A stretch of DNA of 60,880 bases. It comes from Streptococcus suis. Its GTDB lineage: Bacteria > Bacillota > Bacilli > Lactobacillales > Streptococcaceae. A program made the translations under genes and the position numbers. The notes beneath the pieces are model-generated. The model saw only the letters and a list, made by a program, of their open reading frames with translations. It had not been told where the DNA came from and searched no databases. This document shows positions 9,723-19,389 of this stretch, in pieces; position 1 is the stretch's first letter; every line of letters begins with the position of its first letter. The stretch spans positions 1 through 60,880 of the forward strand of contig NZ_JAIMEP010000011.1 of NCBI RefSeq assembly GCF_019794555.1. The letters run 5' to 3'.

Positions 9723-10648
9723 AAGTCAATATTTTGATGTCGACCTATAATGGTCAACGGTTCTTGGCTGAGCAAATTCGTTCTATTCAAGAACAGTCAT
9801 ACACAGACTGGACTCTCTTCATCCGTGATGATGGTTCCAGTGACAATACAAAAGAAATCCTTAAGGGTTTTGAGCGTCAAGATAGTCGAATTCATCTTAT
9901 TGATAGTGATAAGAGTGACAATCTTGGAGTTATAAAAAGTTTTCACAAACTAGTGAACCATGATAGGGCTGACTTTTATTTTTTTAGTGATCAGGATGAT
10001 GTTTGGTTGCCAAATAAATTGGAACTCAGTCTAAAGGAAGCCCACAACAATCCAGCTGAACTTCCCTTAATGGTTTATATGGATTTAAAAGTGGTCAATC
10101 AAGATTTAGAGATTATGACTGAAAGCATGGTTAAATCTCAATCTCATCATGCTAATACTGAATTAGTTCAAGAGTTGACCGAAAACACGGTAACAGGTGG
10201 GGTTGCCATGATCAATCATACTCTGGCTGAAATGTGGCAAGAGACGGATGATATACTCATGCACGATTGGTACTTAGCCTTACTTGCTTCAGCCTTTGGA
10301 AATTTGGTGTTTATTGATCAACCAGGGGAACTGTACCGCCAGCATTCTGATAATGTTTTAGGGGCTCGAACTCTCTCAAAACGCTTTAAAAAATGGATTC
10401 GTCCTCACATTTTATTTGCGGTTTATTGGGACTTGATTAAAAATAGTCAAAAACAAGCCCGTCATTTACTACAAATGCCTCTCTCTCAGTCAAATAGAGA
10501 GTTAATTGAAGCATTTGTAACCATTATGGATAAACCAATGCTTGAACGCTTCAGGATTTTGAGAAAATATGGATTGAGAAAAAACAAAACCTTCCATACA
10601 TTAGTATTCACAACACTGATTGTGACAAAAATTGCATATAAGGAATAG
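9719..10648 (+). CDS. rgpB: rhamnosyltransferase RgpB/GacC type (GT2)
   Basis: The 309-aa GT-A fold enzyme opens with ILMSTYNGQRFLAEQI and has RDDGSSDNT and FSDQDDVW, the GT2 nucleotide-binding and metal-binding (DxD-like) motifs. RgpB and GacC add the second rhamnose to the lipid-linked primer. It overlaps rgpA by 4 bases and lies 2 bases before the exporter permease, as in other streptococcal rhamnan operons. Confidence 0.9.
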   Translation: MKVNILMSTYNGQRFLAEQIRSIQEQSYTDWTLFIRDDGSSDNTKEILKGFERQDSRIHLIDSDKSDNLGVIKSFHKLVNHDRADFYFFSDQDDVWLPNKLELSLKEAHNNPAELPLMVYMDLKVVNQDLEIMTESMVKSQSHHANTELVQELTENTVTGGVAMINHTLAEMWQETDDILMHDWYLALLASAFGNLVFIDQPGELYRQHSDNVLGARTLSKRFKKWIRPHILFAVYWDLIKNSQKQARHLLQMPLSQSNRELIEAFVTIMDKPMLERFRILRKYGLRKNKTFHTLVFTTLIVTKIAYKE

Positions 10649-10650
10649 TT

Positions 10651-11457
10651 ATGAATTTATTAAACAAAGAAAATCAAATACTCTTAAGAGAGATGATTAA
10701 AACAGATTTTAAATTACGTTACCAAGGTTCTTTAATTGGTCACCTTTGGTCGATTTTGAAACCTATGTTATTGTTCACAATAATGTATCTCGTTTTTATT
10801 CGCTTTTTAAGAATTGATGATGGAACTCCACATGCTGCAGTAGGTGTCCTGTTTGCGATGGTTAATTGGAACTTTTTTGCCGAAGCAACTAATATGGGAA
10901 TGTTATCCATTGTTTCACGTGGAGATTTAATTAGGAAATTAAGTTTTCCGAAAGAAATTATTGTTATTTCTTCTGTCGCAGGAGCAGCGATTAACTATAG
11001 TATTAACTTAATTGTTGTTTTAGCTTTTTCAATTGTTAATGGCATTTATCCTAATGTAAATTTCTTGGTTTTGATACCTCTATTCTTAGAATTGGTTTTA
11101 TTAGCTACTGGGATTGCATTTATTTTATCTAGTTTATTTGTTAAATATCGTGATATCGGTCCGATTTGGGAAGTTATTATGCAAGCTGGTATGTATGCAA
11201 CACCAATTATTTATTCATTGACTTACCTTTTAGATAGAGGACAGGAACAGGTTGCTAAGTTTCTTATGCTTAATCCATTAGCTCAAATAGTTCAAGATAT
11301 TCGACACTTTATAGTATATAGTGGCAATCTAAGAGGCTGGGACTTAATTGGCAATAAGTTGATTGCGTTAGTGCCTTATATCATTCCATTTTTAATTTTT
11401 GGGATTGGTCTATTTATCTTTAGGAAAAATTCTAAACGTTTTGCGGAGATTCTTTAA
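10651..11457 (+). CDS. rgpC: polysaccharide ABC exporter, permease RgpC
   Basis: The 268-aa integral membrane protein has six hydrophobic segments, and its N-terminal DFKLRYQGSLIGHLWSILKPM is typical of ABC-2 O-antigen/teichoic permeases (RgpC, GacD, TagG). With RgpD it moves lipid-linked rhamnan across the membrane. AAGGAA precedes the ATG. Its stop overlaps the ATPase start by one base (TAATG at 11455-11459). Confidence 0.93.
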   Translation: MNLLNKENQILLREMIKTDFKLRYQGSLIGHLWSILKPMLLFTIMYLVFIRFLRIDDGTPHAAVGVLFAMVNWNFFAEATNMGMLSIVSRGDLIRKLSFPKEIIVISSVAGAAINYSINLIVVLAFSIVNGIYPNVNFLVLIPLFLELVLLATGIAFILSSLFVKYRDIGPIWEVIMQAGMYATPIIYSLTYLLDRGQEQVAKFLMLNPLAQIVQDIRHFIVYSGNLRGWDLIGNKLIALVPYIIPFLIFGIGLFIFRKNSKRFAEIL

Positions 11458-12680
11458 TGACAAAAAATATTGCAGTAAAAGTTGAACATGTTTCAAAATA
11501 TTTCAAATTACCAACCGAGAGTACTCAAAGCCTTCGAACAGCTCTTGTGAATCGATTTAAAGGGATCAAAGGCTATAAAGAGCAGCATGTACTAAGAGAT
11601 ATCAATTTTGAAGTAGAAGAAGGTGACTTTTTCGGAATTGTTGGACGGAATGGTTCAGGTAAATCAACACTGCTTAAAATAATTTCTCAAATTTATGTTC
11701 CAGAGCAGGGAAAAGCAACTGTAAACGGGAAGTTAGTTTCATTTATCGAACTTGGTGTAGGTTTTAACCCAGAATTAACAGGAAAAGAAAATGTATATTT
11801 GAACGGTGCCATGTTAGGGTTTACTCAAAAGGAAATTGACGATATGTATGATGATATCGTTGATTTTGCTGAACTTGGTGAATTCATGAATCAGAAATTG
11901 AAGAACTATTCTAGTGGTATGCAAGTTCGTTTGGCTTTCTCTGTTGCGATTAAGGCTCAAGGTGACGTACTCATCCTTGATGAAGTGCTAGCTGTTGGTG
12001 ATGAAGCTTTCCAAAGAAAATGTAATGACTACTTTATGGAAAGGAAAAAATCGGGAAAAACTACAATCCTTGTAACTCATGATATGAGTGCGGTTAAGAA
12101 ATATTGTAACAAAGCCGTGCTTATTGAGAATGGTTTGGTAAAAGCTTATGGAGAACCTTTTGACGTAGCTGGGCAATACCAATTGGATAATACTCATACG
12201 AACACGCCGACTAACTCCAGTTCTGAAGAGGAAACACCTTCAAAAAATGAGCTTGAGACGAACCATAGAATTCAAAATTTAAAAGCGGTATTGCTTCAAG
12301 ATAAAATTTATCAACCAGATGATACTATAAAATTCGAAATCAGTTATGATCAATTAGTCGATGACGATACATATTTAGCATTCACATTCTTTGACTTGGA
12401 CACCGGACAACCCTTATACAATGACAACTCTATGTATCTTTCTACTACAGGGGTTGGTAAAAAAACATTTAGTTATGAATGTTGCCTTGATTACTTTAAT
12501 AGTATTAAGGTGAGAATGGTGATGGTAGTGAAGAATAGAGCATCTGAAATATTAGCGGTCACGCCATTAGATGAGTCGCCGATTGTAACAATAGTTCGAA
12601 AAATTGATCAAACTGATTTATCATTGGTGGATTCTGCTGATGGAATTCTTGAACGACAGGGAACCTTTAAAATAATATAA
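11457..12680 (+). CDS. rgpD: polysaccharide ABC exporter, ATPase RgpD
   Basis: The 407-aa protein has Walker A GRNGSGKSTLLK (about residues 62-73), signature YSSGMQVRLAF and Walker B VLILDEVLAVGDE. After about residue 245 comes a polar linker and a beta-rich C-terminal domain like those of Wzt and GacE that read the polymer end. It powers rhamnan export with RgpC. The C-terminal domain suggests chain-end recognition, but that is inferred from the family. Confidence 0.93.
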   Translation: MTKNIAVKVEHVSKYFKLPTESTQSLRTALVNRFKGIKGYKEQHVLRDINFEVEEGDFFGIVGRNGSGKSTLLKIISQIYVPEQGKATVNGKLVSFIELGVGFNPELTGKENVYLNGAMLGFTQKEIDDMYDDIVDFAELGEFMNQKLKNYSSGMQVRLAFSVAIKAQGDVLILDEVLAVGDEAFQRKCNDYFMERKKSGKTTILVTHDMSAVKKYCNKAVLIENGLVKAYGEPFDVAGQYQLDNTHTNTPTNSSSEEETPSKNELETNHRIQNLKAVLLQDKIYQPDDTIKFEISYDQLVDDDTYLAFTFFDLDTGQPLYNDNSMYLSTTGVGKKTFSYECCLDYFNSIKVRMVMVVKNRASEILAVTPLDESPIVTIVRKIDQTDLSLVDSADGILERQGTFKII

Positions 12681-12702
12681 AATATGGAGTCCGAGGTGTT
12701 AA

Positions 12703-14556
12703 ATGAGTAGGCTATTAGTATATGTTCACTATAATAAATATAATGATTACAGTGAATATGTCGATTATCAATTACGTGAGATTACACCCCTTTTTGATAG
12801 AACTGTTTTTGTTAGCAATAGTCAATTAAGTATATCTATAATTGAACATTTACAAACCAAATTTAATATTTCAAATCCTATTATTCGTGAAAATATTGGA
12901 TTCGATTTTGCAGCTTGGAGAGATGGCCTTTTTTGCCTGGATTGTCAGGAAATTCTTGAGTTCGATTCAATCACATTCATGAACGATACTTGCTTTGGTC
13001 CAATTTGGGATGTTGAAAGTTACTACCAGTATTTTGAGCAACAAAAGGATGTTGATTTTTGGGGGATGACAAATCATTCAGAGGTCCCAAATAGTGAACC
13101 GTATATTCCTGAACATTTACAATCATATTTCATGGTTTTTAAAAAATCTGTTATTAATTCAGATATATTCCTGCATTTTATGAAAAATGTTGTAAATTTT
13201 TCAGATGTTCAAAATGTTATTGATCATTATGAAACACAACTAACAAATTTATTGTTAAATGATGGTTTTAGGTATCGTTCTATTTTAGATACAACTAAAA
13301 TAGAGAATAAAGGGAAGCTAAATTTCTCATTGGATCATCCTAAAGAACTATTAGAAAAAAGAATACCTCTCTTAAAAGTTAAACTTTTTGAGTTGCATCA
13401 GCCTATTGCACCATCAATTTTAGAAGAAATAAAAAAGCAGTCAAATTATCCGACAGACTTAATTCTTGACCATCTAACACAGATTTATTACCCTGATTCA
13501 GTTTTTAAACTAAGTCAAAAATTATTAAAAAAGGAAACTGTATTGTTCAACTATGATGAACATTTTAATGGAGCGGTAATTTTACATCTTACTGATTTAT
13601 GGGCCTTTAACGTAATTATTGATAAGTTAACCGAATTATTGAAAATTTTTAATTTAATTATTTCTGTCGAAACTGAAAAAATGGAAAAAAGTATTCGTCT
13701 AGAATTGGAAAAATTAAAAATAGAGGCACAAGTTTTCATTGTTGAAAAGTCAACTTTTGCTTTCTCCCCTCTTTATCAAATAAGAGATATCATTAGTAGT
13801 TATGACTATATTGGATTTTTGAATAGTTTTATAATTGATTCTGATGATTTTTATAGTGGGCGTTCATTTTATACTGAACTATCTGAGATGATGTTTACAA
13901 AAACCGATAGCATACTTTTCGAATTTTTAAACAATAATAACATAGGTGTGGTACTTCCAGATATTCCAACCTCGTTCAGATTCCAACGTTTAGTTGACGC
14001 TGATATGGAAAATAAGCTTTCGAAAGAATTGAATCAAGTGTGGAGTGAAGTATCTGAAAGAAAAAAAATTGATTTTTCCGCTTTTGATAGTTTTGTTATG
14101 CCTTATGGTGGAGCTGTTTGGCTAAAGCGTGATGTATTGTCTCATTTACTTAAAATTCCTGTTAGTCAACTTATTAAAGATGACTACTATAAAAGAAATA
14201 AACTATTGAGTCTAATAGATCGACTTGTTATATACCTCGCTTGGGATAAAGGATTTGATTTTAGAGTAATTGAAAATACAAAATCATTACCTTCATTTAT
14301 TGATAACAAAGTATTAAACCGACAAAAAGTTTATCAAGAAGTTGAGACTATAAAAGAAATTGAAGTCATAAAAGAAGTAAAAGTTGAAGTCATAAAAGAA
14401 GTAAAAATTCCGGTTTATCCAGATTTTTATATTAATATGTCGGACCTTAATAATAGTAATATTATAAATCTATTTATTGTTCCATTTAAAGCGCTAAAAT
14501 TTATTATCAAATGGAATTATTTTAAATGGAGAACAGGTCGAAAGGAGAAAAAATGA
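12703..14556 (+). CDS. rgpF: rhamnan synthesis protein RgpF/GacG type
   Basis: The 617-aa protein belongs to the RgpF family: the N-terminal part has RENIGFDFAAWRDGL and the middle FNDTCFGPIWD-type GT-A features, and a second segment (about residues 285-500) repeats transferase-like sequence. RgpF and GacG extend the polyrhamnose backbone. Residues about 550-570 form a charged IKEV/VIKE repeat encoded by a 24-bp tandem repeat, followed by a hydrophobic-basic tail likely to contact the membrane. It overlaps the next gene by 4 bases (ATGA). Confidence 0.88.
   Translation: MSRLLVYVHYNKYNDYSEYVDYQLREITPLFDRTVFVSNSQLSISIIEHLQTKFNISNPIIRENIGFDFAAWRDGLFCLDCQEILEFDSITFMNDTCFGPIWDVESYYQYFEQQKDVDFWGMTNHSEVPNSEPYIPEHLQSYFMVFKKSVINSDIFLHFMKNVVNFSDVQNVIDHYETQLTNLLLNDGFRYRSILDTTKIENKGKLNFSLDHPKELLEKRIPLLKVKLFELHQPIAPSILEEIKKQSNYPTDLILDHLTQIYYPDSVFKLSQKLLKKETVLFNYDEHFNGAVILHLTDLWAFNVIIDKLTELLKIFNLIISVETEKMEKSIRLELEKLKIEAQVFIVEKSTFAFSPLYQIRDIISSYDYIGFLNSFIIDSDDFYSGRSFYTELSEMMFTKTDSILFEFLNNNNIGVVLPDIPTSFRFQRLVDADMENKLSKELNQVWSEVSERKKIDFSAFDSFVMPYGGAVWLKRDVLSHLLKIPVSQLIKDDYYKRNKLLSLIDRLVIYLAWDKGFDFRVIENTKSLPSFIDNKVLNRQKVYQEVETIKEIEVIKEVKVEVIKEVKIPVYPDFYINMSDLNNSNIINLFIVPFKALKFIIKWNYFKWRTGRKEKK
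14361..14408 (+). repeat. 24-bp tandem repeat encoding the RgpF charged coil
   Basis: Two 24-bp copies (14361-14384 and 14385-14408) differ at a single base near their 3' ends, and a degenerate copy lies just upstream. They encode EVIKEVKV-type heptad-like sequence, so copy-number change would alter coil length in steps of 8 residues without a frameshift. Confidence 0.8.
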
Positions 14557-15794
14557 AGAAATTGATCCATAGTACCATTCGTACTTATCGTCAAGAAGGA
14601 ACTAAAGCAACCGTGCGAAAAATCAAAGCTCACCTTTTGGGACAAAACCAAGTTGTGGTTAACTCGCCTTCCAAAATAAATATGGATGAACTTCCCCAGA
14701 TGCCACAATTTTCTGATTTAGCTAAGGCTGATTATATTCATCATCCCTATATTAAACCTGAAAAACTATCAAAAGATAAATTAAATATTGCTTGGGTTTC
14801 TCCTCCAGTCGGACCTGGTGGAGGTGGTCATACGACTATTTCACGATTTGTGAAGTATTTACAGAGTCAAGGTCACCATATTACTTTCTATATTTATCAC
14901 AATAATACCATTCCGCAATCAGCTGGTGAAGCACAGCAGATTTTTTCACGTTCTTATGGTATAGATGTTGATGTAGAAGAACTAGATGACTTCAAAAATC
15001 AGGATGTAGTATTTGCAACGAGTTGGGAAACTGCTTATGCTGTTTTCAATTTACATGATGATCAATTGCATAAATTCTATTTTGTACAAGATTTCGAGCC
15101 GATTTTCTTTGGGGTTGGATCTAGATATATGCTAGCTGAAGCAACCTATAAATTTGGTTTTTATGGAATAACTGCAGGAAGGTGGCTTGTAGAAAAAGTA
15201 AGTCAATATGGAATGCAAGCCGATTATTTTGACTTTGGTGCAGATAGTGATATATATAAACCTAAAGCTCCAATTGTGAAGAAAAAGAAAATATCTTTCT
15301 ATGCTAGAGCTCATACTGAACGACGTGGTTTTGAAATCGGTGTTATGGCGTTAAAGATTTTTAAAGAAAAACATCCTGATTATGATATTGAATTTTTCGG
15401 TCAGGACATGTCAAATTACGATATTCCATTTGAATTTACTGACCGTGGCATTCTAAATAAAGATCAGCTAGCGGAAGTATACCATGAAAGCGTAGCGTGT
15501 TTAGTTCTTTCACTAACAAATGTATCATTACTTCCTTTGGAACTTTTAGTCGCAGGATGTGTTCCAGTTATGAATGATGGAGATAATAACCGTATGGTAC
15601 TAGGAAATATTGATGACATCCTTTATACTGAAGCATATCCAGTATCATTAGCAAATAAGTTATGTGAAGCTGTTGAAAGAAGTGATATTAATGAACATGC
15701 TGAGCAAATGAGTAATAAGTATACTGGTTTATCATGGGATGAAAGTTATAAAAAAGTGGAAAAAATTATTCGTAGAGAGGTTATAAATGGCTAA
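14553..15794 (+). CDS. WsaF-like rhamnosyltransferase (GT-B)
   Basis: The 413-aa GT-B glycosyltransferase has WVSPPVGPGGGGHTTISR, FVQDFEPIFF and the C-terminal NVSLLPLELLVAGCVPV donor-binding region. This arrangement resembles the Geobacillus WsaF rhamnosyltransferase family. The frame opens at 14526, but the ATG at 14553 is preceded by AAAGGAGAAA and overlaps the rgpF stop, so it is the likely start. It probably adds a backbone or side-chain rhamnose; the linkage cannot be read from sequence. Confidence 0.82.
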   Translation: MKKLIHSTIRTYRQEGTKATVRKIKAHLLGQNQVVVNSPSKINMDELPQMPQFSDLAKADYIHHPYIKPEKLSKDKLNIAWVSPPVGPGGGGHTTISRFVKYLQSQGHHITFYIYHNNTIPQSAGEAQQIFSRSYGIDVDVEELDDFKNQDVVFATSWETAYAVFNLHDDQLHKFYFVQDFEPIFFGVGSRYMLAEATYKFGFYGITAGRWLVEKVSQYGMQADYFDFGADSDIYKPKAPIVKKKKISFYARAHTERRGFEIGVMALKIFKEKHPDYDIEFFGQDMSNYDIPFEFTDRGILNKDQLAEVYHESVACLVLSLTNVSLLPLELLVAGCVPVMNDGDNNRMVLGNIDDILYTEAYPVSLANKLCEAVERSDINEHAEQMSNKYTGLSWDESYKKVEKIIRREVING

Positions 15795-16779
15795 CCAAAT
15801 TAAAGCAACGGTATTTATTCCAGTATATAATGGGGAAAACGACCATTTAGAAGAAACTTTAACTGCTCTTTATAATCAAAAAACAGATTTTGAATGGAAT
15901 GTTCTCATAATTGATTCTGGTTCAAGTGATAATTCTGTCAAGATTATTCGTAAATTTCATGATAAGTACAATAATCTTACGTTGAAAGAAATTGATAAAA
16001 GCGAGTATTCACACGGTGGAACACGTCAATTGGCTGCTGAAATATCAGATGGAGAGTATATGGTGTATCTTAGTCAAGATGCTGTCCCATACAATCAAAA
16101 TTGGTTAACAGAAATGCTGAAACCTTTTGAAATTAGTGAAAAGATTGTTGCCGTACTTGCGCGCCAGAAGCCTCGAGATTATTGTTTTCCTGCTATGAAG
16201 TATGATATTAATGCAGTATTCAATGAGCAAGGAATAGAAGATGCAGTGACAGTTTGGACAAGAACAATTTCAGAACAGATTGGAACATATACTAAGGAGT
16301 CCTTCTATAGTGATGTATGCTCGGCAGCACCCCGTCTTTTTTTGGTGAATGAGATTGGTTATAAACCAGTTAAATATTCCGAAGATTATGAATATGGAAA
16401 AGATATAATTGATGCTGGATATTACAAAGCATATAATGGTAGAGCTATTGTTGAACATTCGAATGATGTTTTCTTGAAAGATTATAAAAAACGTATTTTT
16501 GATGAAACATACAATGTTCGTTTGAATAGTGGTGCTCCAGAGTCAAGAATGAGTTTGTGGTATGTAACCCGTCAAAGTTTGAAAGCAACACTAAAAGATT
16601 TGCCTAAAATATTAAAAGATAAAGATTATTCTTTTAAGAAAAAGTTATACTGGTCAGTTGTTAATTCTCTTTTTCATTTTGAAAAATGGAGAGGAATTCG
16701 ATTAGCAAATATGGTTAAACTTGGTGATGACATCTCAATGTATTCATTAGAACATCAAGGAAAAACGAAAAATAATTAG
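15787..16779 (+). CDS. GT2 rhamnosyltransferase-like glycosyltransferase
   Basis: The 330-aa GT-A enzyme shows VFIPVYNGEND, IIDSGSSDNS and HGGTRQLAAEISDGEYMVYLSQDAVP, a pattern common to RfbF/RfbN-type rhamnosyltransferases. It overlaps the preceding gene by 8 bases. No membrane span is visible. Together with the WsaF-like enzyme it occupies the position where S. pyogenes has GacF, so it probably sets the species-specific backbone. The acceptor is unknown. Confidence 0.82.
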   Translation: MANQIKATVFIPVYNGENDHLEETLTALYNQKTDFEWNVLIIDSGSSDNSVKIIRKFHDKYNNLTLKEIDKSEYSHGGTRQLAAEISDGEYMVYLSQDAVPYNQNWLTEMLKPFEISEKIVAVLARQKPRDYCFPAMKYDINAVFNEQGIEDAVTVWTRTISEQIGTYTKESFYSDVCSAAPRLFLVNEIGYKPVKYSEDYEYGKDIIDAGYYKAYNGRAIVEHSNDVFLKDYKKRIFDETYNVRLNSGAPESRMSLWYVTRQSLKATLKDLPKILKDKDYSFKKKLYWSVVNSLFHFEKWRGIRLANMVKLGDDISMYSLEHQGKTKNN

Positions 16780-16788
16780 AATTTCTAG

Positions 16789-16838
16789 GTAGTCTTTTTT
16801 CAGCAATTTTATATAGTTAATGAAGACTACTATTTTTA
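16789..16838 (+). terminator. possible weak terminator or attenuator
   Basis: GTAGTCTT (16789-16796) pairs with AAGACTAC (16823-16830) over a long 26-base loop, followed by a T-rich run. It lies between the backbone transferases and the decoration genes. The long loop makes this uncertain. Confidence 0.4.
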
Positions 16839-16875
16839 TTAATTTATGGATGAAAAGAGGTAAGTAAATCAGCTA

Positions 16876-19341
16876 ATGAAAAAGTATTTTGAGAGAATTA
16901 TCAAAGCTGATACGTTAATAAATATATTTTTGATTTTCGCTACTTTAATTATTGGAGTATACATTCTAAGTGAGAATTTAATTGATTATGAATCAGTTAG
17001 TCAAAAAGTTATATTACTACATTTTATTTTACAGGCAAGTGCAGCTATATCTATTGTTATTTTAGCAGCCAGTTTAACTGCTTTTATTAATAGACTTTGC
17101 TTTCAAAGATTAACGATATCATATGTAATATATTTGTTTATTTCCTACCTGTTATTGTTTACACAAAACTTAAATAATGAGCTATTTAAGTTTTCTGAAT
17201 TTATTAAAAATAATTTTTTTGAATTGGGAAGTTTTGGTTTACTTGCTGTCATCATAGTATTAGCAATCTTGCTTAAATACCTATCAAATAAAGTTTATGT
17301 TTTCGGAAAATATCTGGCTTATTTTAATCATAGTGGTTCATCAAATGTACTTTTAGCTTCATTAGTATCACTAATTGTATTACAAGATAGTAAATTAATT
17401 GATAAGTTAAAGCAGTTTTTATATTTAACAAATGGTGGTGATCCAAAGAGTTTTTACTTTTATTTGTTATATAAATTACTTATCATACTTATCTTCATTG
17501 CTATGGTTACCTATTTATTTTGGAAAGCAGTTGAAGGTGTGAGAAAAAATAACTCAAGCTTTTCTTTAGCTGTCATTAGTTCCTTATTTTTTTCATTGAT
17601 TTTTAATCTCTTGATACAATTTGGAATCAAGGCGAATGAGGATTATTTAGGTGAATTTATTTTTTCTGGAGCCACCTTATTTCAAATTATCATATTAACA
17701 CTAATCTTTACTTTTTTATATTTTTTCATTAATCGATATTGGTTAGCTACCATGATAATATTGTTCTCAGGTATTGCATTTACAATTGCAAATAATTTGA
17801 AGTTTAACCTGCGTAGCGAACCATTATTGTTGACCGATCTATCAATGATTACACAAATAGATTTGATTTTTAGTTTTCTAGATATGAAAATATTATTATT
17901 TTCAATTTTGTTAATTATTGTATTAGTCACGATATATTTATTCTTGAATACTAGATATTTAAAAGGAAAAATTATCAGTTCGATTCGTAAACAGGTTGTT
18001 CTAGTTTCACTAACATTTTCAATTTTGGGTGGAATTTACGGAATTTTTAAAAATCAAGAAAATGGATATATCGCAAGTGGTCTGCCTGTTCTTTCTAAAA
18101 TTAATAATGGAAAAAATATTACTTTTGAAGGGCATACAAGAAGTGCACGTTACCAGTCATTAATGTTTGTTTGGATGAAACAACTGACTAGAACTTTGAT
18201 GGAAAAACCCGAAAATTATAGTCGGAAAACAATTGAAGACTTAGTTACAAAATACCAAAATCGTGCTGAAGAAATAAATAGGACAAGAGAACAGAATATT
18301 TCAGACGAGACAGTCATATTTATTTTAAGCGAGAGTCTTGCAAATCCGAATCGAATAGAAGGAGTGACGTTAACTGAAGATATTTTAAAAAATATTGATA
18401 TGATAAAAACTACAACAACTAGTGGACTAATGAAATCAGACAACTATGGTGGTGGAACTGCTAATATGGAATCTCAAGCGTTAATTGGACTTCCATTTTA
18501 TAACCTGTCTAATTCTATTTCTATTTATAATGTTGAAGTAGTACCAAAAATGTCAATAATCCCTTCAATTAGTGATTTCTATTTAAATCAAAATAAATAT
18601 GTAATCCATCTTGGGGGTACACAATTATATTCAAGGAAAGATGTTTATAGACGTCTAAATTTTGGAACTTTTATTGCTACAGATAGTAATGCAACTGAGC
18701 CAACTGTATACGAAAAATACGGTGGCTATCCAAGTGATGAATCTACTTATCAAAATATATTAGATCAGATTGATGTAAGTCAAAGTCAATTTTTCTTAGT
18801 TATCACCTATCAAAATCATATTCCATGGACAATAGATGAACCCGAATATATCACAGGGTCAGGCATTGGTTTTTCAGATTTAGAAAATAGTCGTTTGACA
18901 AACTATGCTAGACTTGTTTATAAGACGGATATTGTTACAAAAGAATTTTTAGATAAACTTTCTAAGATTGATAAGGAGATAACAGTTGTATTCTATGGTG
19001 ACCATTTACCAGGACTTTATCCTGTTTCTGCATTTGAAAATGATCCCGAAAACCAATATTTAACAGATTATTTTATTTGGAGTAATAATTCAAATACTAA
19101 ATTAGAATTTCCAATCGTAAATTCCACAGATTTGCCAGCAGCCTTGCTTGCTCATACAAATTCTAAAGTTTCACCATACTATGCTCTACTGACTGATGTT
19201 TTAGAAAATGCAAGCGTTGATAAAAATGCCCTAACCAATGAACAATTAGAGATAGCTACTGACTTAAAGTTAGTTGAGTATGATCTTATTTCCGGAAAAT
19301 CATATTTGAAAAATTATAGTTATTTTTTTCAAATGCAGTAG
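16876..19341 (+). CDS. GacH-like glycerol-phosphate transferase (LTA synthase family)
   Basis: The 821-aa protein has about ten hydrophobic segments in residues 15-400 and an extracellular sulfatase-type domain after about 475. Metal and catalytic residues are present: Glu486 in LSESLANP, the nucleophile Thr528 in GGGTANMES, and Asp709-His710 in YGDHLPG. Order, size and spacing match GacH and SccH, which move glycerol phosphate from phosphatidylglycerol to GlcNAc or Glc side chains of rhamnan. It is therefore predicted to make this rhamnan negatively charged. The ribosome site is weak (AGAGG is 16 bases before the ATG). Confidence 0.88.
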   Translation: MKKYFERIIKADTLINIFLIFATLIIGVYILSENLIDYESVSQKVILLHFILQASAAISIVILAASLTAFINRLCFQRLTISYVIYLFISYLLLFTQNLNNELFKFSEFIKNNFFELGSFGLLAVIIVLAILLKYLSNKVYVFGKYLAYFNHSGSSNVLLASLVSLIVLQDSKLIDKLKQFLYLTNGGDPKSFYFYLLYKLLIILIFIAMVTYLFWKAVEGVRKNNSSFSLAVISSLFFSLIFNLLIQFGIKANEDYLGEFIFSGATLFQIIILTLIFTFLYFFINRYWLATMIILFSGIAFTIANNLKFNLRSEPLLLTDLSMITQIDLIFSFLDMKILLFSILLIIVLVTIYLFLNTRYLKGKIISSIRKQVVLVSLTFSILGGIYGIFKNQENGYIASGLPVLSKINNGKNITFEGHTRSARYQSLMFVWMKQLTRTLMEKPENYSRKTIEDLVTKYQNRAEEINRTREQNISDETVIFILSESLANPNRIEGVTLTEDILKNIDMIKTTTTSGLMKSDNYGGGTANMESQALIGLPFYNLSNSISIYNVEVVPKMSIIPSISDFYLNQNKYVIHLGGTQLYSRKDVYRRLNFGTFIATDSNATEPTVYEKYGGYPSDESTYQNILDQIDVSQSQFFLVITYQNHIPWTIDEPEYITGSGIGFSDLENSRLTNYARLVYKTDIVTKEFLDKLSKIDKEITVVFYGDHLPGLYPVSAFENDPENQYLTDYFIWSNNSNTKLEFPIVNSTDLPAALLAHTNSKVSPYYALLTDVLENASVDKNALTNEQLEIATDLKLVEYDLISGKSYLKNYSYFFQMQ

Positions 19342-19389
19342 CATGTAGTTTACTTTTACAAATTAAATATTAGAGAAGATTTATATTTT

